In this document: positions 1-7,402 of the stretch, piece after piece
How the letters are laid out: each line of letters begins with the position of its first letter
Position numbering within the stretch: position 1 is the stretch's first letter
Source: an uncultured Bacilli bacterium
Lineage (GTDB): Bacteria > Bacillota_I > Bacilli_A > RF39 > UBA660
Assembly: GCA_934149325.1 (NCBI GenBank)
Contig: CAKPEJ010000011.1
Coordinates: 1-40,167, forward strand
Length of the DNA stretch: 40,167 nucleotides
Reading direction: 5' to 3'
Translations under genes and position numbers: made by a program
Notes under the pieces: generated by a model
The model's database searches: none
Seen by the model: only the letters and a program-made list of their open reading frames with translations
What the model was told of the DNA's origin: nothing

Positions 1-47
1 CTTTAGCCCTTATTTTATCGGCATTTATTTATTTTTATATTTGGGTA

Positions 48-431
48 TCACTTATTCAACCTCACCCATGGTGTTTTAACCATTCTTGGTTCTCCCATTT
101 CATCTTCATAACCTTTAGCAGCAGGTATAACATATCCAACACAATCAACAAGCCTAATATTTGTTTCAAAATCATCTACTTTTATCTTAGCTGAATTACT
201 AGGAACAAATTTAGGCTCAATAGTCATAATTGTTTTTCCTTGTGCTGTTTGAGGAATTTCATCTAAACATCTTTTTTTCTCATACTCATCTTGTATATTT
301 GGAACAACTAAATTCTCCATAAATTTCTTTATAAATGTAGATTTACCTGTTCTAACAGCACCTACTACTCCTAAATATATATCTCCATTTGTTCTTGTTG
401 ATATACTTTTTATAATATCTATTTTTTCCAT
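48..431 (-). CDS. spoIVA: SpoIVA N-terminal fragment (interrupted gene)
   Basis: SpoIVA is the ATPase that polymerises on the forespore surface and forms the base of the spore coat. The first 122 residues match the family closely: a TRAFAC-type P-loop GAVRTGKST with Lys30, then GKTIMT, EPKFVP, DCVGYVIPAAKGYEDE and a conserved VKTPW. The normal protein is about 490 residues. Here the reading frame leaves the family directly after Trp122 and stops five codons later (TGA). None of the three frames in the remaining 65 bases resumes SpoIVA sequence, so this is a break or insertion, not a one-base frameshift. The alr terminator lies just upstream, so the gene has its own promoter. The order der...spoIVA resembles that of Bacillus. 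The family call is secure; whether the gene is dead or interrupted by a removable element cannot be seen here. Confidence 0.9.
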   Translation of the reverse strand: MEKIDIIKSISTRTNGDIYLGVVGAVRTGKSTFIKKFMENLVVPNIQDEYEKKRCLDEIPQTAQGKTIMTIEPKFVPSNSAKIKVDDFETNIRLVDCVGYVIPAAKGYEDEMGEPRMVKTPWVRLNK

Positions 432-454
432 TTAATCCCTACTTTCTTTACTTA

Positions 455-482
455 ACTATATGACTAAATATTTTCTTTATTA
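455..482 (-). promoter_or_regulatory. Weak sigma-E-like promoter candidate for spoIVA
   Basis: Reading the minus strand, TAATAAA lies 13 nt upstream of CATATAGT, which ends 23 nt before the spoIVA start. These resemble the sigma-E -35 and -10 elements, and spoIVA is a sigma-E gene in Bacillus. The spacing is slightly short and the region is AT-rich, so this is only suggestive. Confidence 0.3.
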
Positions 483-513
483 CAAAAAAACTAAACAAGC
501 ATTTTGTTTAGTT
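483..513 (-). terminator. Rho-independent terminator after alr
   Basis: Inverted arms 489-498 and 504-513 (10 bp) flank a 5-nt loop and are followed on the minus strand by a run of T. The hairpin starts at the alr stop codon and separates alr from spoIVA. Confidence 0.8.
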
Positions 514-1704
514 CTTATCTTCTTCATATATTTTGTCTTTACCTTTTATATATATTCTTCTATTACTATTTCCTATATTTAATAATGTTTCTGATATTGA
601 CCAATCATTAAATCTACTCATTTGACCAAGTGTAATATTATCTCCTAATATAAGTACTTTATCATTAATTTTTACACTATTATCTATTTCTATAGTCATC
701 ATATTCATAGCCATTTGTCCAACCATATAATATTTTTTAGAATTTATTAATACATATCTACCATTATTTTTTTTACCAATTCCATTACTATATCCTATTG
801 GTAATACAGCAATTATCATATCTTTTTCTGCTTTAAAACTTGCTCCATAACCAATATATTCACCCTTTTTTACATTTTTTATTTGAATTATTTTAGTATA
901 CATTTTCATAGAAGGTCTTAAATCTATTTTAACATTAGAAAAAGTTTTACTTATATTATATTTTTTTTGATAATATCTATTTCTTAAATTTCTAAGTTTA
1001 TTTTTTAACCCATTATTACTTAAACTATAAGAAACATTATAGCCATATAAAAGAATACCCATTCTAACTGCATTACAAAAATCAAGTTTTGGATGAGATA
1101 ATAAAATAACACTACTTCCTAAATGAACAATAGGTATTTCATTTAAATCTATTAAAGAAGTTATTTCTTTAAATTTATTTACTTGATCATCATAATGTTT
1201 ATCAAAAACACCTATAGTTGCGAAATGAGTAAATATTCCTTCTAATATAAAATTATCATTTGAAGTTATTAATTCATATGCCTTTTTTACCTCATTTTTA
1301 TCTTTAAAACCTAATCTATTCATACCTGAATCTATTTTTAAATGTATTTTTAGTTTACCATTAAATTTTTCTTTTAATAATAAATCTAAATAATTAATAT
1401 CATGAACAATAACAGTTATATTGTTATCTACCGCAAGTAATATTTCATCAAGATCAACAGGTTGTAAACATAATATTGAAATTTCTTTATTATATTTTCT
1501 AATTTCAAGTGCTTCACCTATATAAGATACTGCGACATAATTTATACCACTATTATATAAGCTATTAACTATGTATCTTCCATGACCATATGCATCTGAT
1601 TTTATAACTGCTATATGATATTTATAATTACTATATTTTTCTTTTATTGATTTAACGTTATTTTCTAAATTATCAAGATTAATTTCTACGTATGTTTCTT
1701 TCAT
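508..1704 (-). CDS. alr: Alanine racemase (PLP-dependent)
   Basis: Interconverts L- and D-alanine for peptidoglycan. The N-terminal barrel carries the PLP lysine in AVIKSDAYGHG (about residue 38), followed by KIDSGMNRLGF, THFA, VRMGILLYG and, in the C-terminal domain, the second catalytic tyrosine region IGYGASFKAE. The 398 residues include an approximately 40-residue basic insertion after LLYGYN. Two usual aspartates are asparagine here (GYSNG instead of GYADG, and MAMNMM instead of a SMDMM-like motif). The ATG at 1704 is chosen because AGGTG lies six bases before it. That ribosome site overlaps the TAG stop of the upstream flippase gene, so the two genes are probably translationally coupled. 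A sporulation-associated racemase is possible given spoVIF and spoIVA nearby, but this is inference. Confidence 0.93.
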   Translation of the reverse strand: MKETYVEINLDNLENNVKSIKEKYSNYKYHIAVIKSDAYGHGRYIVNSLYNSGINYVAVSYIGEALEIRKYNKEISILCLQPVDLDEILLAVDNNITVIVHDINYLDLLLKEKFNGKLKIHLKIDSGMNRLGFKDKNEVKKAYELITSNDNFILEGIFTHFATIGVFDKHYDDQVNKFKEITSLIDLNEIPIVHLGSSVILLSHPKLDFCNAVRMGILLYGYNVSYSLSNNGLKNKLRNLRNRYYQKKYNISKTFSNVKIDLRPSMKMYTKIIQIKNVKKGEYIGYGASFKAEKDMIIAVLPIGYSNGIGKKNNGRYVLINSKKYYMVGQMAMNMMTIEIDNSVKINDKVLILGDNITLGQMSRFNDWSISETLLNIGNSNRRIYIKGKDKIYEEDKN

Positions 1705-1713
1705 ATTCTTCAC

Positions 1714-3345
1714 CTATTTTTTTATCTTTAATTTTTTTAATATTTTATTAATCATTTCATCCCCAAGTACACTATTTATAAAACCTATTTTATACGCAAA
1801 TAATATGTATACTAGAATAGATAATATACCAGATATACCAAGTTCTATTAATGTAATAAAATATTTACTTGTATTAAATAAGAAATATTTTAATATAAGC
1901 ATTACTACTAACATTATTAATGTTGATAACATTGTTTTAAAAAATGCATTAACAATTGATTTATAGCTAAAATTAAATTCTTTCTTCATACTTATAAATA
2001 CTATTGATATTGATACAAATTGTCCTATTGCAGTTGCGAATAAAGAACCTAAATAAGGATAAAAACCAATCTTATTTAATAAAAGTATCATAGGTATATC
2101 AAGTATAGCATTTACCACAATTCCTGTTATTGTATTTAGATAAACAACTTTATATTTTTTCATACCTTGAAGCATCATATTAATTACCATTTGAAGACTA
2201 AATAAAACACTTACAAATGCTAATGCTTTTAAAACTATTGTTCCATATACACTATTTCCATAAAAAATATAATAAGCTTCTTTTGAAAATACAGTAATAA
2301 AAGCAGCTAATGGAATTCCTACTAATATAATTGTATTAATTGCCTGATTAAATTTTCTATTCAATTCTTTCTTATCATTTTTTACATAACTACTAACTAT
2401 AAAAGGTATTATACTAGCACATAAACCTATTGCAAGTGCATTTATTACCATACATATTTTAGGCCCCCATGTAACAACAACACTACCAAGCAATTCACTT
2501 TTTTCACCTGAATAACCTATCATGTGAAGACCTTTTATTATAAATTTTAAATCAATCATTTCATATATATTTTGAGTAACTGCAATCGCAATAACTGGAA
2601 TAGCATGTACAATTATTTTTTTAATTATTTCTTTGCTTGTTACTGTTGAATCAGAAATACTTGTTACACCCTTTTTAAATTCATCCTTATTTTTGTGTAT
2701 TTTCCATTTTAAAAATAATAATGCACATAAACCACCAAAAACTGTACCTGATAATGCAACTGAAACACCTATAGGTATACTATAATGAAGTACATTAATC
2801 GCTACATATGAACCAATTAAAACTATTATTATACGTGATACTTGTTCAATAAGTTGACTAAATGATGAAACAGATACATATTTATTTCCTTGTAAATATC
2901 CCCTTGTAACACTCAAAAATGGAATTATTAAAAGACAAAAAGATATAACCCTTATTACAAGAACAATACTTTCAATAGAATTTCCACCTGTAATTCCACC
3001 TGTAAAAAAATATGCTATTTGCTTTGCAAATATAAACATTACAACAAAAGCAATAAAAGATATAACTGATATAACACGATTTGCTACCTTAAAAGTATAC
3101 TCCCTTTCATTATACATCTTTAATGCATTATACTCTGCAATAATAATACTTACCGCAGTAGGTATACCACTCGTAGATATATTTAAAAATAAATTATAGG
3201 CATTATATGCATATGAATATAATACTCCTCCGCTTTCTCCTATTATATTATAAAAGGGTATTACATATATTGCACCTATTATTTTAGTAAGTAATATTGC
3301 TATATATGCAAATACTGTTCCTTCAACAAAACTATTCTTCTTCAT
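1714..3345 (-). CDS. MurJ/SpoVB-type polysaccharide (lipid) flippase
   Basis: A 543-residue polytopic membrane protein of the MOP superfamily, polysaccharide-export/SpoVB-YtgP branch, with about 14 hydrophobic segments. The N-terminus (GTVFAYIAILLTKIIGAIYVIPFYNIIGE cut into its parts: KIIGAIYVIPFYN) and NISTSGIPTAVS are typical of that branch. Such proteins flip lipid-linked cell-wall precursors across the membrane: MurJ/YtgP in vegetative cells, SpoVB in cortex synthesis. It lies between spoVIF and alr and its stop codon overlaps the alr ribosome site. The ATG at 3345 follows AGGTG by six bases; the GTG nine bases upstream is itself part of the ribosome site. Sequence alone does not separate MurJ from SpoVB. 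Confidence 0.85.
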   Translation of the reverse strand: MKKNSFVEGTVFAYIAILLTKIIGAIYVIPFYNIIGESGGVLYSYAYNAYNLFLNISTSGIPTAVSIIIAEYNALKMYNEREYTFKVANRVISVISFIAFVVMFIFAKQIAYFFTGGITGGNSIESIVLVIRVISFCLLIIPFLSVTRGYLQGNKYVSVSSFSQLIEQVSRIIIVLIGSYVAINVLHYSIPIGVSVALSGTVFGGLCALLFLKWKIHKNKDEFKKGVTSISDSTVTSKEIIKKIIVHAIPVIAIAVTQNIYEMIDLKFIIKGLHMIGYSGEKSELLGSVVVTWGPKICMVINALAIGLCASIIPFIVSSYVKNDKKELNRKFNQAINTIILVGIPLAAFITVFSKEAYYIFYGNSVYGTIVLKALAFVSVLFSLQMVINMMLQGMKKYKVVYLNTITGIVVNAILDIPMILLLNKIGFYPYLGSLFATAIGQFVSISIVFISMKKEFNFSYKSIVNAFFKTMLSTLIMLVVMLILKYFLFNTSKYFITLIELGISGILSILVYILFAYKIGFINSVLGDEMINKILKKLKIKK

Positions 3346-3379
3346 TTTCTTCACCTATTTCTAATACATTATAACATAC

Positions 3380-3404
3380 AAAAAAAACTTCTTAAAGAAG
3401 TTTA
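3380..3404 (-). terminator. Terminator after spoVIF
   Basis: Arms AAACTTCTT and AAGAAGTTT form a compact hairpin that begins at the spoVIF stop and is followed on the minus strand by a T run. Confidence 0.7.
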
Positions 3405-3644
3405 TATCATTTTATCAATATCTTTAGGTACTTTATCATTTACAACAGCACTTATAATTTTGTCTTCTTGTTCTTTACTTACTGTTTTACCAGTCATTTC
3501 ACTTAATTCTTTTATAACCTCTCTTAAAGTATTTTCATTTTTCATATTATCACCTTGGAGTTTTTGTGCTAAATTCATAATTGTAGATTTTTTAACATTT
3601 GTTTTATTCTCTACCTTTTTAAAGAAACTATCACTAAAATTCAT
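3402..3644 (-). CDS. spoVIF: Stage VI sporulation protein F (SpoVIF)
   Basis: An 80-residue protein matching the SpoVIF family along its length: an N-terminal FFKKVENKTNVKKSTIMNLA segment, then TLREVIKELSEMTGK, TVSKEQEDKII and AVVNDKVPKDIDKM. In Bacillus this small mother-cell protein is needed for late coat assembly and spore resistance. The ATG at 3644 is preferred because an upstream GTG reading (3656) would sit inside the AGAGGTG ribosome site. It is flanked by its own terminator and the der terminator, and has a sigma-K-like promoter (3665-3691), so it is a monocistron expressed late in sporulation if the match holds. Confidence 0.85.
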   Translation of the reverse strand: MNFSDSFFKKVENKTNVKKSTIMNLAQKLQGDNMKNENTLREVIKELSEMTGKTVSKEQEDKIISAVVNDKVPKDIDKMI

Positions 3645-3664
3645 ATAGACATTCACCTCTAGTC

Positions 3665-3691
3665 TAATATATGGTTTTTTATAATTTTGGT
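3665..3691 (-). promoter_or_regulatory. Sigma-K-like promoter of spoVIF
   Basis: On the minus strand an AC dinucleotide is followed after 16 nt by CATATATTA, matching the sigma-K pattern AC-N16/17-CATANNNTA. The -10 box ends about 20 nt before the chosen spoVIF start and lies downstream of the der terminator. Confidence 0.55.
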
Positions 3692-3693
3692 TA

Positions 3694-3720
3694 CAAAAAA
3701 AGAGTATTTTAACTACTCTT
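3694..3720 (-). terminator. Terminator after der
   Basis: AAGAGTA and TACTCTT pair across a 7-nt loop, overlapping the der stop codon, with a T run on the minus strand. Confidence 0.75.
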
Positions 3721-5023
3721 CTCCCTTACTTTTAAAATTAATTACTATTGGTGTTCCTTCAAAATCAAAGTTTTCTCTTATCTTATTTTCTAAATATCTT
3801 AAGTATGAGAAATGAACAAGTCCTTTATCATTTACATTAAAATTAAATCTTGGAGGCATTGTTCCAGATTGTGCACAAAAATATATTTTTAACCTTCTTG
3901 ATTTATATGATGGAGCTGGATTTAATGCATAAGCATCTGAAATAACATTATTTAATAAACTTGTTTTAATTTCTCTTCTTGAATTATTATAAACTTTTAT
4001 AACTTCTGGCATAAGAGTATGTATTCTTTTTTTAGTTTTTGCACTTAAAAATACAATTGGAACATAACTTAAAAATTGAAATTCTGCTCTCATTTTTTGA
4101 GTAAATGATTTAATATCATTTTTATTTTCAACTGTATCCCATTTATTAACAACTAATACCATTGGTTTACCTGCTTCTAATGCATATGCCGCTATATGTT
4201 TATCATGTTCTATAATACCTTCTTCTGCATTTATTACAATTACACAAACATTACTTCTTTCAATAGATTTCATAGCACGTAAAACACTATATTTTTCAAC
4301 ACTTTCATATACTTTACCTTTTTTTCTCATACCTGCTGTATCAATAACAACATAGTCTTTTTTATCATATTTAAACTTAGTATCTATTGAGTCACGTGTA
4401 GTACCTGCCTCATTACTAACGATTACTCTATCTTCATTCAATATAGCATTAACTAAAGAACTTTTTCCAACATTTGGTCTACCTATTATACAAAATTTAA
4501 CAATATCATCTTCATCATATATTTCTTGTTTACTATAACCACTTAATGTTTCTTTCATTAATTCATCAAATCCTGTACCATGTTCTCCACTTATAGGAAT
4601 ATAATGATCAAATCCAAGTTCATAAAAGTCATATATATTGTCTTTACTCTTTTTATTGTCAATTTTATTAATTGCAACAATTACTTTCTTTTTTGATTTA
4701 TATAATATATCTCTTACAACATAATCATTAGATGATAAACCTTCTTTTCCATCAACAACAAAAATAATAATATCTGCCTCATCTATAGCTATTTCTGCTT
4801 GAATTTTTATTTCACTATTAAATAATTCTGATCCAACGTCTATTCCACCTGTATCTATTAAATTATATTTAATATCTTTATAAGATGATGATCCATAAAT
4901 TCTATCTCTTGTTATACCTGGTGTATCTTCTATTATAGATATTTTTCTACCAATTAATCTATTAAAAATAGTAGATTTACCAACATTTGGACTTCCAACT
5001 AAGGCAATTGTAGGTATTTTCAT
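3713..5023 (-). CDS. der: Ribosome biogenesis GTPase Der (EngA)
   Basis: A 436-residue tandem GTPase needed for 50S subunit maturation. GTPase domain 1 has GSPNVGKST (near residue 11), DTPGITRD, DTGG and NKID; domain 2 has GRPNVGKSS (near residue 182), EAGTTRDS, DTAG and NKWD. The C-terminal KH-like domain includes PPRFNFNVND. The length is that of the family. The start at 5023 is chosen over the in-frame GTG at 5032, which lies three bases after the purine-rich site. Downstream spoVIF is separately terminated. Confidence 0.97.
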   Translation of the reverse strand: MKIPTIALVGSPNVGKSTIFNRLIGRKISIIEDTPGITRDRIYGSSSYKDIKYNLIDTGGIDVGSELFNSEIKIQAEIAIDEADIIIFVVDGKEGLSSNDYVVRDILYKSKKKVIVAINKIDNKKSKDNIYDFYELGFDHYIPISGEHGTGFDELMKETLSGYSKQEIYDEDDIVKFCIIGRPNVGKSSLVNAILNEDRVIVSNEAGTTRDSIDTKFKYDKKDYVVIDTAGMRKKGKVYESVEKYSVLRAMKSIERSNVCVIVINAEEGIIEHDKHIAAYALEAGKPMVLVVNKWDTVENKNDIKSFTQKMRAEFQFLSYVPIVFLSAKTKKRIHTLMPEVIKVYNNSRREIKTSLLNNVISDAYALNPAPSYKSRRLKIYFCAQSGTMPPRFNFNVNDKGLVHFSYLRYLENKIRENFDFEGTPIVINFKSKGEE

Positions 5024-5080
5024 ATATATCACTTTCCTTTTTCTTTGAGTATTATAACATAATAATTAAAAAAAAAGAAG

Positions 5081-5515
5081 TTAGATTTTAACTCCACGAC
5101 CAATAATTTTATAAACTATATCATCATATATAACATTAGATTTTTCAAAAATTGTAATATCATATTTTTTAGGACTTATATAATATTTTTTATTATAAAA
5201 ATAAACATCATTATCAATATATTCTAGAGGATCTTCTATTTCATATAAAAATAATTTATCTAAAGAAACATTTAAATCAATATTTACTATATCATCTAAA
5301 AATTTTATATTATCATCTATTAACTCAATTATTATTCCATAGTATTCATTTCTATAAAAATTAACACTATAAGAGTTACTAAGTTCTATTTTATAAAGCT
5401 CTGATAATTTATCCATAATTTTTAAAACTAAACTTTTTATTTCATCTTCAGAAAAAACTTTATTTTCTCCTGGCATATAAATAACAATCTTATCATCTAT
5501 TTTTTCAAACTTCAC
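5081..5515 (-). CDS. Unknown protein, 144 aa
   Basis: I do not recognise the family. The protein is acidic and rich in Ile, Asp, Tyr and Asn, with no signal peptide or membrane segment. The middle (FYRNEYYGIIIELIDDNIKF) and the C-terminal half look like beta-strand-rich globular sequence ending in IIGRGVKI. The start is a GTG at 5515, six bases after AGGTG; another in-frame GTG at 5524 overlaps the ribosome site. It lies between ysxC and der on the same strand, 57 bases before der, so it may be co-transcribed, though ysxC has a terminator-like hairpin before it. Confidence 0.6.
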   Translation of the reverse strand: MKFEKIDDKIVIYMPGENKVFSEDEIKSLVLKIMDKLSELYKIELSNSYSVNFYRNEYYGIIIELIDDNIKFLDDIVNIDLNVSLDKLFLYEIEDPLEYIDNDVYFYNKKYYISPKKYDITIFEKSNVIYDDIVYKIIGRGVKI

Positions 5516-5539
5516 TTTATTCACCTAATATATTATATG

Positions 5540-5573
5540 AAAAAAGAGAAATAATGTTATTTATCTATTTCTC
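5540..5573 (-). terminator. Terminator after ysxC
   Basis: GAGAAATA (5546-5553) pairs with TATTTCTC (5566-5573), overlapping the ysxC 3' end, with a T run following on the minus strand. Confidence 0.65.
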
Positions 5574-6156
5574 CATATACTATATTTTCTATTATATTAT
5601 GTATATCTTTTTTACCCGCTTTTGTTTTGCTTGAAAATAAAATCAATTCATCACCTTCAGCAATTTCTATAGTTTCTTTTATTAATTTTGTTTGTTTATC
5701 TCTAAGTGTTTTACCTACTTTATCTATTTTTGTTGCGACTAATACAACCGGTAAATTATGATATTTTAAGAAATTATACATAAGTAAATCATCTTGAGTT
5801 GGTTTTATTCTATAATCTATTAACATAAATACTTTTTTTAAATTATCTCTAACTTCAAGATATTCTTCTATCATCATACCAAATTTTTGTTGTTTTTCTT
5901 TACTTACATTAGCAAATCCATATCCTGGAACATCTACTAAATAAAAGTCACTATTTACATTATAAAAATTTAATGTTTGTGTTTTACCTGGTTTACTTGA
6001 AATTCTAGCGAAATTTCTTCTTTCAATTATTGAATTAATAAAACTGCTCTTACCTACATTACTTCTACCCACAAGTAAGAATTCAGGTTTATTATCAGTT
6101 GGATATTGACTACGTCTTACTGCACTTATAGCAAGATCAACATCTTTAATAATCAT
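5557..6156 (-). CDS. ysxC: Ribosome biogenesis GTP-binding protein YsxC/EngB
   Basis: A 199-residue single-domain GTPase acting late in 50S assembly. G1 is GRSNVGKSS (near residue 29), G2 KPGKTQT, G3 DVPGYG, G4 TKID and G5 FSSKTKAG, all as in the EngB family. The length is typical. The ATG at 6156 follows AGGTG by six bases and is preferred to the GTG at 6165. It forms a ribosome-assembly neighbourhood with der, but the usual clpX/lon neighbours of Bacillus are absent from this window. Confidence 0.96.
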   Translation of the reverse strand: MIIKDVDLAISAVRRSQYPTDNKPEFLLVGRSNVGKSSFINSIIERRNFARISSKPGKTQTLNFYNVNSDFYLVDVPGYGFANVSKEKQQKFGMMIEEYLEVRDNLKKVFMLIDYRIKPTQDDLLMYNFLKYHNLPVVLVATKIDKVGKTLRDKQTKLIKETIEIAEGDELILFSSKTKAGKKDIHNIIENIVYGEIDK

Positions 6157-6184
6157 ATTTATCACCTGAACATATTATATCAAA

Positions 6185-6239
6185 TGTAAAAAAATAAAGC
6201 AAATGAAGGAAATTTAAGTCCATTTCCAATCATTTACTT
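6185..6239 (-). terminator. Long-stem terminator built partly from a copied phosphoketolase 3' end
   Basis: Arms 6222-6239 and 6197-6213 pair over about 16 positions with a small internal loop, and a T run follows on the minus strand. The upstream arm is part of the 23-bp sequence that is also present at the end of the phosphoketolase gene (7418-7440). The terminator was therefore probably the original one of that gene, now displaced behind the metallopeptidase gene. Confidence 0.75.
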
Positions 6240-6242
6240 CAT
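6220..6242. repeat. 23-bp direct repeat, distal copy
   Basis: Identical over 23 bp to 7418-7440, in the same orientation, 1198 bp apart. The other copy encodes the Glu-Val-Asn-Asp-Trp-Lys-Trp end of the phosphoketolase; this copy is non-coding, just after the metallopeptidase gene, and provides one arm of the terminator. Confidence 0.9.
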
Positions 6243-6252
6243 TACTTTATAA

Positions 6253-7389
6253 TCATAATTTTTTAGCATCTTCATTGTTATTTACTATATTATTAAATTC
6301 TTTTATGAAATCATCTGTAATACTTAATGGATTTGATAAATCAACGTTAAATTTTGTTAAAACATCTTCAAATGACATATTTTTAACATCATTTATATAA
6401 CTTCTATAAAAATTAATTTTTTCTTCTTCATTTAAATTACTATTATTAAATTTTTCAACGAAACAATATGCATATATAAACCTTGATTCATTTGATAAAT
6501 GTTCACCATTTTTTGGATCATAATATCCATTCTCATCATATTTTTGATTTTGTGTTGGATTATACGGTTTTAAAAATTTCTCTATCCTTTTACATATATA
6601 TTTTTCATTTTCAACATTAAAAGGTACATTATACATTGTACATATTTTTTGAATTAAGTTCTCATCTATATTAGTTTGATTAATTATTCTTTTAAAGTTT
6701 AATTCTTCTATTGCTCTATAAGATTTTTCAATTACAGAGCCCTTATATTTATTATATTTAATACAATTTATATCATTTTGATTTAAAGGTCTAGGTTTTA
6801 AATCATCAGAATTTTTATCAACAACTAAAAAATTTGATTCTAATAAACTTTTAATAAATATTTCTTCCGTCAATTCAGATTCTATTTCAGCAAAAGCTGT
6901 TACTTTATTTTTATCATTTACAATATTATTTTCATCTAAATTTGCAAGACAATGACTTACTTCATGTGTAAGTGTAATAAGAGATGCTAAATCATTGTTA
7001 TTATAAAAATTAATGCCTTCAATTGAAGCATATGATCTTCCTTTAACATCAATAACATGAACATTTGAAAAAATATATGCTAATTTATCGCTATAATTTG
7101 GATCAATAGTAAGGAAAAAAGATAAAACAATATTTTTCATTTTATCATAGTCAATATTTGGAATTTCATATGAAACTGCTGAATTTAATCTTAAATCTAA
7201 TTTTGTTCTATCAATTCCATTTATAATCTTCTTAGATAACTCCATTAACATATCATTTTCATCAACTACCAAACCATTAATATAATATTTTTTATCATAA
7301 TTCCAATACATATTTTTTTTGATAATTTGATAATCATTATTTAATTTTTCAATAATATCCGAAATATTATTATCTATTTTTAAATCCAT
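6253..7389 (-). CDS. HExxH zinc metallopeptidase-like protein
   Basis: A 378-residue soluble protein of no family I can name. A zincin signature is present: THEVSHCLAN gives His142, Glu143 and His146, and a Glu-rich helix 25-30 residues later (AFAEIESELTEEIF) could supply the third ligand, as in gluzincin peptidases of the M3 type. There is no signal peptide or membrane segment, so a cytoplasmic site is likely. It starts 14 bases after the phosphoketolase stop. The gene plus its flank is bounded by 23-bp direct repeats, suggesting that it was inserted behind the phosphoketolase gene. The substrate is unknown. Confidence 0.6.
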   Translation of the reverse strand: MDLKIDNNISDIIEKLNNDYQIIKKNMYWNYDKKYYINGLVVDENDMLMELSKKIINGIDRTKLDLRLNSAVSYEIPNIDYDKMKNIVLSFFLTIDPNYSDKLAYIFSNVHVIDVKGRSYASIEGINFYNNNDLASLITLTHEVSHCLANLDENNIVNDKNKVTAFAEIESELTEEIFIKSLLESNFLVVDKNSDDLKPRPLNQNDINCIKYNKYKGSVIEKSYRAIEELNFKRIINQTNIDENLIQKICTMYNVPFNVENEKYICKRIEKFLKPYNPTQNQKYDENGYYDPKNGEHLSNESRFIYAYCFVEKFNNSNLNEEEKINFYRSYINDVKNMSFEDVLTKFNVDLSNPLSITDDFIKEFNNIVNNNEDAKKL

Positions 7390-7402
7390 ATAATACCTTC
7401 CT

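Noticed and set aside
48..50. The TGA ending the spoIVA fragment might be read as Trp, as in Mycoplasma relatives.
   Set aside because: Trp is TGG throughout the window, no gene has internal TGA, and the sequence after this TGA is still not SpoIVA.
1..65. The foreign end in spoIVA begins GTGAG on the minus strand, which recalls the GUGYG start of group II introns.
   Set aside because: The fourth base does not fit the consensus, and 65 bases are too few to show domain structure or an intron protein. Kept only as one of several options.
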